NCBI RefSeq assembly: GCF_900167455.1 | Contig: NZ_FUWJ01000001.1 | Location: 496,001-560,000, forward strand | Direction of reading: 5' to 3' | DNA: 64,000 nucleotides | Source of the DNA: Enhydrobacter aerosaccus | GTDB lineage: Bacteria; Pseudomonadota; Alphaproteobacteria; Reyranellales; Reyranellaceae | Shown: piece after piece, positions 42,367 to 49,825 of the stretch | How the letters are laid out: each line of letters opens with the position of its first letter | How positions within the stretch are numbered: the first letter of the stretch is position 1 | Position numbers and translations under genes: made by a program | Notes under the pieces: model-generated | Seen by the model: the letters and a program-made list of their open reading frames with translations, nothing else | Database searches by the model: none | What the model was told of the DNA's origin: nothing

Positions 42367-43089
42367 TCAGATCAGCCCGCGGCGGATCGCGAGCGCGACC
42401 GCCTGGATTTTGTTTGCCGCGCCCAGCCTGCGGGCGGCGAGGCCGAGATGATAATTTACAGCAGAGGTGCTGATGCCGATGCGATCGGCCGCCGCCTCAC
42501 TGCTGAGGCCCTCGGCTGTCCATGACAGCACCTCGCGTTGCCGCGGCGTCAATTGCGGCATGTCACTCGGGTGTCCGCCGCAGGTGAATTTGACCGCCGC
42601 TCGATGGAACTCGGCGGCGAAGAGCTGGATCAGTTCCTTCTTGTCTTCGAGAAGCTCGTCGATATGGCCGCGCTGCGAGACGGACATGGAAAATAGGCCT
42701 CCATCGCCAGCCGGCCCGGCGGTCGGGACGCCGCAGCCTTCGAGGATCTGGAACTCCGCCGCTTCATGGAACACCAGCCGTGCGGCTTTCCCGTGCGGGT
42801 CGAGGAATCCGCGGTGGCCCCAGTAGAAGAACGGCGTGTCGGGATTGTGTGAAATCGTCACCACCGGATCGTAGTATTTGTAATGGCGAGAGCGATAACG
42901 CTCCTGCCATTCCTCCGGATAGTCCGAGAGCAAGACGTCGCCCGGCAACACGCTGCCGGTCGGCGGGCGCAGCAGCAGGAACGCGAAATAATCGCAGGAC
43001 AAGCGCTGCACGAACACACTCGCCATCGCCCGCAATTCCTCGAACGTGGAGGCGCGACTGGGATCGGAGAGCCGGTCGGGAAACGACAT
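42367..43089 (-). CDS. LuxR family regulator with autoinducer-binding domain (LuxR solo)
   Basis: A 240-aa quorum-sensing-type regulator. ATG 43089 is preferred to TTG 43104. The N-terminal domain has the residues that line the acyl-homoserine-lactone pocket: Trp61, Tyr65, Asp74, Pro75 and Trp90 (TraR W57, Y61, D70, P71, W85). The C-terminal GerE-type HTH is LTPRQREVLSWTAEGLSSEAAADRIGISTSAVNYHLGLAARRLGAANKIQAVALAI (residues 180-235). No luxI is in the window. It is divergent from an ABC importer whose permease carries a hydrolase, and likely regulates it. Confidence 0.92.
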   Translation of the reverse strand: MSFPDRLSDPSRASTFEELRAMASVFVQRLSCDYFAFLLLRPPTGSVLPGDVLLSDYPEEWQERYRSRHYKYYDPVVTISHNPDTPFFYWGHRGFLDPHGKAARLVFHEAAEFQILEGCGVPTAGPAGDGGLFSMSVSQRGHIDELLEDKKELIQLFAAEFHRAAVKFTCGGHPSDMPQLTPRQREVLSWTAEGLSSEAAADRIGISTSAVNYHLGLAARRLGAANKIQAVALAIRRGLI

Positions 43090-43195
43090 GGGGCGAAACG
43101 CCAAGGCTGGGCTTTTGTAAACTTTACCAGCTTATTTCCGGCAGGGAACTCATTTAGCCTGATCGGCCGAACGTCATTTCACCGGGGGAGCTGTC

Positions 43196-44440
43196 GTGAT
43201 TTCGGTTCGCTGGGCGCATTCCGCCATCCTTCTTGTCATGGCCTCGTTCCTCGGTCTGGTTGCGCCCGGCATTGCCGCTGCGGCAACGATCAAGATCGGC
43301 GTGCTGGCACCGCTCACCGGCCCCAGCGCCTCGGACGGGCAGGAATTCGTCAACGGCGTCAAATGGGCGGTCGACGAGGCCAACGCGGCCGGCGGCGTCG
43401 CCGGCTACACCTTCGAGGTGGTGACAGCCGATGTGAAGGACGGCTCAGCCGCCAATGTCACAAGCGCGGTGGAGCGCCTGGCCCAGACCAGCGGTGTCGA
43501 GGTCGTCTTGACCGGCTACGCCGCGCTGTCGATGTTCGAGATCGATCTGTTCAAGGAATATGGCCTTCCCTATCTGTCGGCCGGACCGTCCCCGTCGGTG
43601 GCCGCGATCGTGAGCAAGGCGCCCGACGACTACTGGTGCTGCTGGTCCTACACCGCTGATTTCGTCGGTTATGCGACCGATCTTCTGCCGGTCGTGAAGG
43701 AGTTCGCGGCCCAGGGCAAGATGAACATCGCCGACAAGACAGTGGCGATCATCTCCTCGGACAATCCGTACTCCAAGAACATCTCCGAAGGGATGAAGAA
43801 GGTGTTCGCTGCCGACGGCTGGAAGATCGTGGTCGACGAGATCGTGCCCTTCGGCGAAGTCGGCGACTGGCGCGCCATGCTGGCCAAGGTCCGCAGCACC
43901 AAGCCCAATCTGGTCATCAACACCGACTACCTGCCCGGCAATTCGGCGCTGTTCCTCAAGCAGTTCCTCGAAGCCCCGACCAACAGCGTCGTGTTCCTGC
44001 AATATGCGCCGTCCGTGCCGGAATTCATCAAGCTCACGGGTGCCCAGTCGACCGGCGTCCTGTACGATCTGATCGGCGGCCCGCTGGACACGCCGAAATG
44101 GCCGCGCGGCCCCAAGCTTCTCGCCGCCTACAAGGAGCGCTACGGAATCGAGAGCGGCGCTTACGGCGTCGGCCTCTACGAGATGACCAACATGTACTTC
44201 AATGCCTTGAAGAAGGTCGGCAATCCGAAGGACCACAAGGCGATCGGCAAGGCGCTGGGCGACTCGACCGTCGAATCGGTCGCGGGAGTCATCAAGTTCG
44301 ATCCCAAGACTCACGTGGCGCTGCCGGGCCTCGACTATGTGCCGACCTCGTTCTGGCAGATCGTGGACGGGAAGCGCGTCCTGGTCGGACCGGCCAAGTA
44401 CGCCAACGGCTCGTTCCAGACGCCGCCCTGGATCAAGTGA
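43196..44440 (+). CDS. ABC transporter substrate-binding protein, branched-chain amino acid/amide type
   Basis: A 414-aa periplasmic binding protein (type I fold, Leu/Ile/Val-urea-amide family). GTG 43196 follows GGGGGAG. Signal peptide: HSAILLVMASFLGLVAPGIAAAA. The mature start TIKIGVLAPLTGPSASDGQEFVNGVKWAVDEANAAGG is the family signature. PDDYWCCWSYTADFVGY contains an unusual Cys-Cys pair. It is the first gene of an importer operon (44462, 45187, 45969, 46856). The ligand is not identifiable, but a carboxylate, amide or ester compound is expected from the family and the fused hydrolase. Confidence 0.93.
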   Translation: MISVRWAHSAILLVMASFLGLVAPGIAAAATIKIGVLAPLTGPSASDGQEFVNGVKWAVDEANAAGGVAGYTFEVVTADVKDGSAANVTSAVERLAQTSGVEVVLTGYAALSMFEIDLFKEYGLPYLSAGPSPSVAAIVSKAPDDYWCCWSYTADFVGYATDLLPVVKEFAAQGKMNIADKTVAIISSDNPYSKNISEGMKKVFAADGWKIVVDEIVPFGEVGDWRAMLAKVRSTKPNLVINTDYLPGNSALFLKQFLEAPTNSVVFLQYAPSVPEFIKLTGAQSTGVLYDLIGGPLDTPKWPRGPKLLAAYKERYGIESGAYGVGLYEMTNMYFNALKKVGNPKDHKAIGKALGDSTVESVAGVIKFDPKTHVALPGLDYVPTSFWQIVDGKRVLVGPAKYANGSFQTPPWIK

Positions 44441-44461
44441 CGCCAGTTTCGGGTTCCGGGT

Positions 44462-45190
44462 TTGGCTGCTGTTCTTGAAGCGCGGGGACTGTCGAAGTCT
44501 TTCGGCGGCCTGCAGGCGGTCGTCGATATCGACTTCTCCGTCGCCCAGGGCGAGGTCCTCGGCATCGCCGGGCCGAACGGCAGCGGGAAGAGCACGCTCT
44601 TCAACATCCTGACCAAGGTCCCCTTCGCGGCGGATCGCGGCGCGGTCCTCCTCGACGGTCGGCCAATCCAGCGCTTGCGCGCGCACGAGATCGCGCGGCT
44701 CGGCGTCGCGCGCACCTTCCAGCGCGAGAGCGTATTTCCCAGCCTGTCGGCCGTCGACAATGTGCTGCTCGCGGCCGAAGGTGCGCGGCGCGGTAACTTC
44801 GCGGCCAACCTGGCGGCGGCCGAGCAGGCGCTGGACCTCGCCGGGTTCCCCGCGACGCTTCACAACATGGTCGCGGGACAGTTGCCGGTTTTCCTGCGCA
44901 AGCTGGTGATGATCGCCTCGGCGCTGGCGCTGCAGCCGCGCGTGCTGTTGCTGGACGAGCCGGCCTCGAGCCTGACGCCGCAGGAGATCGAGCGGATTCG
45001 CGATCTGATCGCGAAGCTGGTCGGGGAAGGGATGACGATCTTGCTGATCGAGCACGTCCTGCCCCTGCTGACGGCCGTATCCGATCGGCTGATGGTGCTC
45101 GACCACGGCACCCTGATCGCAAGCGGACTGCCGGCCGACGTGATCGCCAATCCCGCGGTGATCGAGGCCTATCTGGGGAGAGAGAGGTGA
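44462..45190 (+). CDS. ABC transporter ATP-binding protein, LivG-like, degenerate signature
   Basis: A 242-aa ATPase with a TTG start at 44462; no ATG is available near the N-terminus. Walker A GPNGSGKS (37-44), Q-loop Gln87, Walker B VLLLDE (161-166) and the H-loop His198 are intact, and the RTFQRESVFPSLSAVDNVLLA segment is LivG-like. The ABC signature, normally LS(G/Y)GQ, reads LPVFLRK at 141-147, so the conserved Gly and Gln are missing. In a LivG/LivF heterodimer the composite site pairing this signature with the LivF Walker A would be impaired. It overlaps the next gene by four bases. Confidence 0.93.
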   Translation: MAAVLEARGLSKSFGGLQAVVDIDFSVAQGEVLGIAGPNGSGKSTLFNILTKVPFAADRGAVLLDGRPIQRLRAHEIARLGVARTFQRESVFPSLSAVDNVLLAAEGARRGNFAANLAAAEQALDLAGFPATLHNMVAGQLPVFLRKLVMIASALALQPRVLLLDEPASSLTPQEIERIRDLIAKLVGEGMTILLIEHVLPLLTAVSDRLMVLDHGTLIASGLPADVIANPAVIEAYLGRER

Positions 45191-45966
45191 CCGTACTGCT
45201 CGAGGTGGTGGGATTGAGCGGGGGGTACGAGCCGGTCCAGATCTTCAAGGATGTCGACTTCGCGGTGGAGGACGGGGCATGCGCCGGCCTGTTCGGCCCC
45301 AACGGTCACGGCAAGACGACGCTCCTGCGCACCATCAGCGGCCTCATCGACCCCTGGTCGGGGAGCATCGTCTTCGATGGCATCCAGCTCAACACACCGG
45401 GCGAACGGCGCACGCGCAAGTCGCGCAACCTCAACTACGACCTGCTCGTCCGCCGGCGCATGGACCCGAAGAAGGTGGCCCGGGCCGGCCTGATCCATGT
45501 TGCCCAGGGGTCGCCGTTGTTCCCCGAATTGACGGTCGCGGAGACGTTGTCGATTGCGCCGGCGCCGGCGCGCGCCGGGGGCAGGGCGGTCGATCCCGAT
45601 CTGCCGTTCTCGCTCTTTCCGCAACTGAAGGAACGGCGCCACTCGAAGACGCGGTTCCTGTCGGGAGGCGAGCGTCAGATGCTGGCGATCGCCTGCGGCA
45701 TGCTCGCCGCCCCACGCCTTCTCATTCTCGACGAACCCACGCTCGGCCTTTCGCCCAAGCTCAGGCTGGAACTCGCCTCTGCGATCCACGCCATCCGGCA
45801 GGCTGGCATTCCCATCATCCTGGTCGACCAGGATGTCGGTTTCCTGCGCGACCTCGTGGATACGCTGCACGTCTTCGATCACGGCTCGATCTCGCGCGTC
45901 CTGTCGAAGGCCGAGATCCCCGACCACGAGACTCTGATGGCCGATCTCTTCGGTGGGGTACATTGA
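45187..45966 (+). CDS. ABC transporter ATP-binding protein, LivF-like
   Basis: A 259-aa ATPase, GTG start 45187 overlapping the previous stop. Walker A GPNGHGKT (37-44), signature LSGGE (158-162) and Walker B LLILDE (178-183) are canonical. Compared with typical LivF (about 235 aa), an insertion of roughly 12 charged residues occupies the 72-95 region (ERRTRKSRNLNYDLLVRRRM), and PEGR at the Q-loop reads AQGS. It should carry the ATPase activity of the pair because its partner lacks a signature. The next gene starts 2 bases downstream of its stop. Confidence 0.93.
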   Translation: MTVLLEVVGLSGGYEPVQIFKDVDFAVEDGACAGLFGPNGHGKTTLLRTISGLIDPWSGSIVFDGIQLNTPGERRTRKSRNLNYDLLVRRRMDPKKVARAGLIHVAQGSPLFPELTVAETLSIAPAPARAGGRAVDPDLPFSLFPQLKERRHSKTRFLSGGERQMLAIACGMLAAPRLLILDEPTLGLSPKLRLELASAIHAIRQAGIPIILVDQDVGFLRDLVDTLHVFDHGSISRVLSKAEIPDHETLMADLFGGVH

Positions 45967-45968
45967 GC

Positions 45969-46856
45969 ATGGACCTGCAGACGCTCGTCTCCATCCTGGA
46001 GAGCGGTGCCGCGCTGGGCATCCTCTATGCCTTGATGGCTTTCGGTCTGGCCATCGTCTGGACGACGCTCGGCATCTTCAATTTCGCGCACGGGGCGTTC
46101 ATCGCCACGGGCGCGTATCTGGCGTGGCAATTCGGGAACGCTGCCGGCTTCGGATTGGGCTATTGGGCCGGCGCGATCCTCGCGGTGCTTGCGATGTTCG
46201 CTCTCGGCGTGGTGGTGCAGACCCTGTTGGTTCGGCCGTTCGAGCGCCATCGCGACATCGTGCTTCTGACCGTCATCACGACCCTGGCCGGCGCATCGAT
46301 CATAACCAATCTGCTCAATGTCATCTGGGGACCGCGCATGAAGCAGATCGAGCCGGCTCTCGGCGGCGAGGTCACCGTCGGGCTGGTTCACGTGCGCAGC
46401 CAGGAACTGGTCATGGTCGTGGTGGTCGCGGCGACGCTCTTTGCCATCGGCTGGTTCCTGTTGCGCACGCCGCTGGGTCGCTCGATGCGGGCCGTCGCTC
46501 AGAACCGCGAGGCGGCGCAATTGATGGGGCTCGATGTGCGGCTGCTCTATGCGCTGACCTTCGGCCTGGCCGCGGCCGTGGCCGGGCTGGCGGGCGTCTT
46601 CATCGGTTCGATCCGCTTCATGAGCCCGACCATGGGCGACGATCCCTTGCAGAAGGCGCTGGTGGTCGTGATCCTGGGCGGGGTCGCGCGCTTCACCTCG
46701 TCCATCTACGCCGCCTTCGCGGTGGGGATCATCGAAGCCTTCTCGACCTACTTCGTCGGCCTCTACTGGACGCCCGCGGTGCTGTTCGGGCTCATGATCG
46801 CCGTGCTGATCATCAAACCGGAAGGCCTGTTCGGTCGCCGGCAGAGGTCGGTGTGA
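45969..46856 (+). CDS. branched-chain amino acid-type ABC permease, LivH-like
   Basis: A 295-aa inner-membrane permease with eight or so hydrophobic segments. ATG 45969 is used. LivH signatures: GILYALMAFGLAIVWTTLGIFNFAHGAFIATGAYLAW (N-terminal), the coupling-helix region PLGRSMRAVAQNREAAQLMGLDV and the GGVARFTSSIYAAFAVGIIEAF end. With the fused LivM-type gene it forms the translocation pore. Its TGA overlaps the next ATG by one base (TGATG), giving tight translational coupling. Confidence 0.93.
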   Translation: MDLQTLVSILESGAALGILYALMAFGLAIVWTTLGIFNFAHGAFIATGAYLAWQFGNAAGFGLGYWAGAILAVLAMFALGVVVQTLLVRPFERHRDIVLLTVITTLAGASIITNLLNVIWGPRMKQIEPALGGEVTVGLVHVRSQELVMVVVVAATLFAIGWFLLRTPLGRSMRAVAQNREAAQLMGLDVRLLYALTFGLAAAVAGLAGVFIGSIRFMSPTMGDDPLQKALVVVILGGVARFTSSIYAAFAVGIIEAFSTYFVGLYWTPAVLFGLMIAVLIIKPEGLFGRRQRSV

Positions 46857-48745
46857 TGCGCTACGATCCGCCGTTCCATCGCACCAACGGCCTGTGGCCG
46901 GCCCTATCGATCCTGGCGGTCCTGATCGGACTGCCTCTCTTTGTGGTCGATCCCTATACGCGACATCTTCTCGTCCTGTCGTTCATCTTTGCCGCCGTTG
47001 CCGCGAGCTGGGATCTCAGCCTCGGCTTTGGCGGCCTGTTCAATTTCGCGCATGGCGCATTGTTCGCAGTCGGGCTGTACAGCTTCGCCCTGGCGGTAAA
47101 ATTCCTCGGTCTGTCGCCCTGGCTGGCGATCCCCCTGGGCGGTCTCGTGGCGATGATCGTGGCGGCCCTGATCGCCCTGCCTGTGCTGCGGCTCGACGGG
47201 ATCTACGTGATCCTGGTGACGATCGCGGTCTCGCAGCTTCTCTATCAGGTGACGGTCAGCCAGTCGAAATGGACTGGCGGAACCTCGGGTATCGTCTCCC
47301 TGCCGGCGCTGAGGGTCGGCGACTACAGCTTCATCCGCGACGGCAAGATCGGCTACTACTACGCCGCGCTGCTGCTTCTCGTGCTGGCCACGACCTTCCT
47401 CTACGGCGTGATCCGCTCGCCCCTCGGCCGCGCCATCGTCGGTCTGCGCGATCACAAGTATTTCGCCATTGCGCGCGGCGTGTCGGAGGCCCGCACCCGG
47501 CTTCTGACCCTGGTGGCGAGCGCACTTTTCACGGGGATCGCCGGAGCCTTCTACGGCTCCTACGTTCGCGTCGCTTCGCCGGACGTGTTCGGCCTGAGCT
47601 TCCTGACCCTGATCCTGTCGATCCTCCTCGTCGGCGGCGTGGCGACGTTGTGGGGGCCGATCGTCTCGGCCTTCGTCATGACCTTCCTGTCCGAAGCGAT
47701 CGTCGGTCTCGGCCCGTGGCGCGAGATCATCATGGGTATCGTGATCGTGCTCGTGGTGTCGTTCTATCCGGGTGGCCTTTGGGCGGCAGTCCAGGAGTTG
47801 CGGGAGCGGATCGATACAGGCCGCACGGCCATGCTCGTCTCGTGGCGCCGGCGGATGCAGCGCCGGACCCGGGTCGATCGCATGGCGGGCGCGGAAGAGT
47901 TCCTGCTTGCCACCAGGCATGGCTGCATCGCCGTGTCCGATACCGGCGGGGACAAGCCCGCGATCCTGCTTCTCCACGGCAATTCCGCCTGCAAGGAAGC
48001 CTTCGCCAAGCAGTTCGCCGCACTGAAGGCGGAGTTCCGGCTCGTCGCCTTCGATCTGCCGGGCCATGGCGTGTCGGACAATGGCGACCCCGAAACGAGC
48101 TACAACGTCATCGCCTATGCCGAGATCGCGGAAGCCGTGATCGAGGCGCGGGGGCTCCATCGGCCGGTCGTCTTTGGCTGGTCGCTGGGCGGCTATGTCG
48201 GCCTCGAGCTGGCGGCCCGCGCCAAGGTTCCCGTTGCCGGGCTGGCGATCTGCGGGACGTCACCGCTGACGGTCGTGCCCGATGATTTCGCGGCCGGCTA
48301 CGACGCGTCCTCTCATCTGATCCTCGCCAGCAAGCAATATTTCACGCGCGCGGAGGCTGCGGCCTATGCCGGTTCGGCGACGGCGCCGAAATCAGCCGAA
48401 AGTGCCTATCTGCACCGTAATCTGCCGCGCACCGACGGTCGGGCGCGCGTCTATATGATGACCAAGCTGCCGGTGGTGAACTGGCCGCGTCAGATGCGGA
48501 TGCTGCGCGACGGCAAGCTGCCATTCGCCATCATCAACGGCGCCGACGATCCTTTCCTCAATCGCGGCTACCTGCTGGCCCTGTGCCGCAGCGAGGGCTG
48601 GTCGCATCCGCTGGTCAACATCCCGAACGGCAAGCACGCGCCGTTCTTCAACACGCCGCAGACGTTCAACGAGATCTTTCTGTCCTTCTGCCGCCAGGCC
48701 TTCGCGGCGGCAGAAGGACAGGACGCGCGGGCTACTCGACCCTGA
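46856..48745 (+). CDS. LivM-type ABC permease fused to an alpha/beta hydrolase
   Basis: One uninterrupted 629-codon frame. Residues 1-~320 are a LivM permease (GGLFNFAHGALFAVGLYSFALAV at ~59-81, PLGRAIVGLRDHKYFAIARGVS coupling helix at ~189-210, FYPGGLW at 303-309). A short arginine-rich linker (RRRMQRRTRVDRM, 331-343) leads to a complete alpha/beta hydrolase (~345-629): oxyanion HGN 374-376, nucleophile elbow GWSLGG 441-446 (Ser443), acid Asp564 or Asp565, and His594. Internal ATGs at 47831 and 47882 lack a Shine-Dalgarno, so a single polypeptide is likely. LivM C-termini are cytoplasmic, placing the hydrolase at the inner face of the pore. Confidence 0.9.
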   Translation: MRYDPPFHRTNGLWPALSILAVLIGLPLFVVDPYTRHLLVLSFIFAAVAASWDLSLGFGGLFNFAHGALFAVGLYSFALAVKFLGLSPWLAIPLGGLVAMIVAALIALPVLRLDGIYVILVTIAVSQLLYQVTVSQSKWTGGTSGIVSLPALRVGDYSFIRDGKIGYYYAALLLLVLATTFLYGVIRSPLGRAIVGLRDHKYFAIARGVSEARTRLLTLVASALFTGIAGAFYGSYVRVASPDVFGLSFLTLILSILLVGGVATLWGPIVSAFVMTFLSEAIVGLGPWREIIMGIVIVLVVSFYPGGLWAAVQELRERIDTGRTAMLVSWRRRMQRRTRVDRMAGAEEFLLATRHGCIAVSDTGGDKPAILLLHGNSACKEAFAKQFAALKAEFRLVAFDLPGHGVSDNGDPETSYNVIAYAEIAEAVIEARGLHRPVVFGWSLGGYVGLELAARAKVPVAGLAICGTSPLTVVPDDFAAGYDASSHLILASKQYFTRAEAAAYAGSATAPKSAESAYLHRNLPRTDGRARVYMMTKLPVVNWPRQMRMLRDGKLPFAIINGADDPFLNRGYLLALCRSEGWSHPLVNIPNGKHAPFFNTPQTFNEIFLSFCRQAFAAAEGQDARATRP

Positions 48746-49721
48746 TGCCGGCGGCCTTGATGACGGGCGCCCACTTGGCGATCTCGTCGCTGATGAACTT
48801 CGCCGTGAGTTCCGGCGTGGTATTGGGTGTCGGCGCCGCCGCGACGTCGTTCAGGAACTTCACCATGTCCGCGTCCGCCATCAGCTTGCGCGACGCCTGA
48901 TCGAGGACATCGACGGTATTCTTCGGCATGTTGGCGGGGCCGAGGATCAGATTGAAGGTGTAGGCTTCGTAGCCCTTCACGCCCGCTTCGATCATGGTCG
49001 GGATCTCCGGCGCGATCGGCGCGCGCGAGGAATAGGCGTAGCCCAGGATGCGAATCTTGCCGGCCCGGTGCAGCGGCAGCATGGTGGCGAAGGTATCGAA
49101 CATCCAAGCGATCTGGCCCGACATCATGTCGTTGAGGGCCGGGGCGGAGCCCTTGTAGGGGATATGCTCCACATCCATGCCGCCGACCTCGCGTTTGAAG
49201 TACTCGCCGGTGAGATGGAAGATGCCGCCCGTGCCCGACGAGCCGTAGGAATACTTGCCGGGGTTCTTCTTCATCACCTCGACCAGGCCCATGACGGTAT
49301 CGGGCAGGTCGACGCGGGCCGCCAGCACCGCTGGATTGACGCAGATCGACGAGATCGGCGTGAAGTCCTTCACCGGGTCGTAGAGCGGCTTCACGTAGGC
49401 GGTGGGATTGATCGCGTGAGTGGAGGAGGTAGCGATCAGCAGCGTGTAGCCGTCGGGCTTGGCATTCTTCACCTCGACCGCGCCGATCGAGCCGGCCGCG
49501 CCGGCCTTGTTGTCCACGACCCAGGTCTGTCCCATGATCGTCGTCATCTTCTCGGCGACCTTGCGGCCGATGATGTCGGTCGGACCGGCCGGGGCGAAGG
49601 GGATGACGAATCGGATCGGGTGGTCGGGATACTTGGCCTGTGCGAAGGCGTTTGACGCCGGCAGGATCGACGGAGCGGCCAGCGATCCCAATCCCACTGC
49701 CAACAGATGACGACGCTTCAT
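48732..49721 (-). CDS. Bug/TctC family tripartite tricarboxylate transporter substrate-binding protein
   Basis: A 329-aa exported binding protein. ATG 49721 has GGGAAGGGAAC upstream; earlier in-frame starts are unlikely. MKRRHLLAVGLGSLAAPSILPASNAFA is a Tat/Sec-like signal with KRR. Bug motifs: YPDHPIRFVIPFAPAGPTDIIGRKVAEKM, GQTWVVDNKAGAAGSIGAVEVKNAKPDGYTLLI and PYKGSAPALNDMMSGQ. No TctA or TctB genes are adjacent, so it is a solo Bug protein, as is common. Its 3' end overlaps that of the fused hydrolase by 14 bases on the opposite strand. Confidence 0.93.
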   Translation of the reverse strand: MKRRHLLAVGLGSLAAPSILPASNAFAQAKYPDHPIRFVIPFAPAGPTDIIGRKVAEKMTTIMGQTWVVDNKAGAAGSIGAVEVKNAKPDGYTLLIATSSTHAINPTAYVKPLYDPVKDFTPISSICVNPAVLAARVDLPDTVMGLVEVMKKNPGKYSYGSSGTGGIFHLTGEYFKREVGGMDVEHIPYKGSAPALNDMMSGQIAWMFDTFATMLPLHRAGKIRILGYAYSSRAPIAPEIPTMIEAGVKGYEAYTFNLILGPANMPKNTVDVLDQASRKLMADADMVKFLNDVAAAPTPNTTPELTAKFISDEIAKWAPVIKAAGIRVE

Positions 49722-49825
49722 CCCAAGTTCCCTTCCCGTGAGAATATCCGGCGCTTCTACATCAAATTGCGCATGATCTGAAGTACGCTTGACCCGGCAA
49801 CGGTGCGCGGCCACAAGTCCCGGCC

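Noticed and set aside
43117..43127. GTAAACTTTAC as a lux box for the LuxR regulator
   Set aside because: Only 11 bp and lacks the usual ~20-bp dyad with conserved ACCTG/CAGGT-type ends; too weak to call.
47831..48745. Separate hydrolase gene starting inside the permease frame
   Set aside because: ATGs at 47831 and 47882 have no Shine-Dalgarno within a sensible distance and the frame is continuous, so fusion is the simpler reading, although a dual product cannot be excluded.
48732..49721. A tripartite tricarboxylate transporter locus
   Set aside because: Only the Bug/TctC binding protein is present; no TctA or TctB gene is adjacent, so a complete TTT system is not supported.
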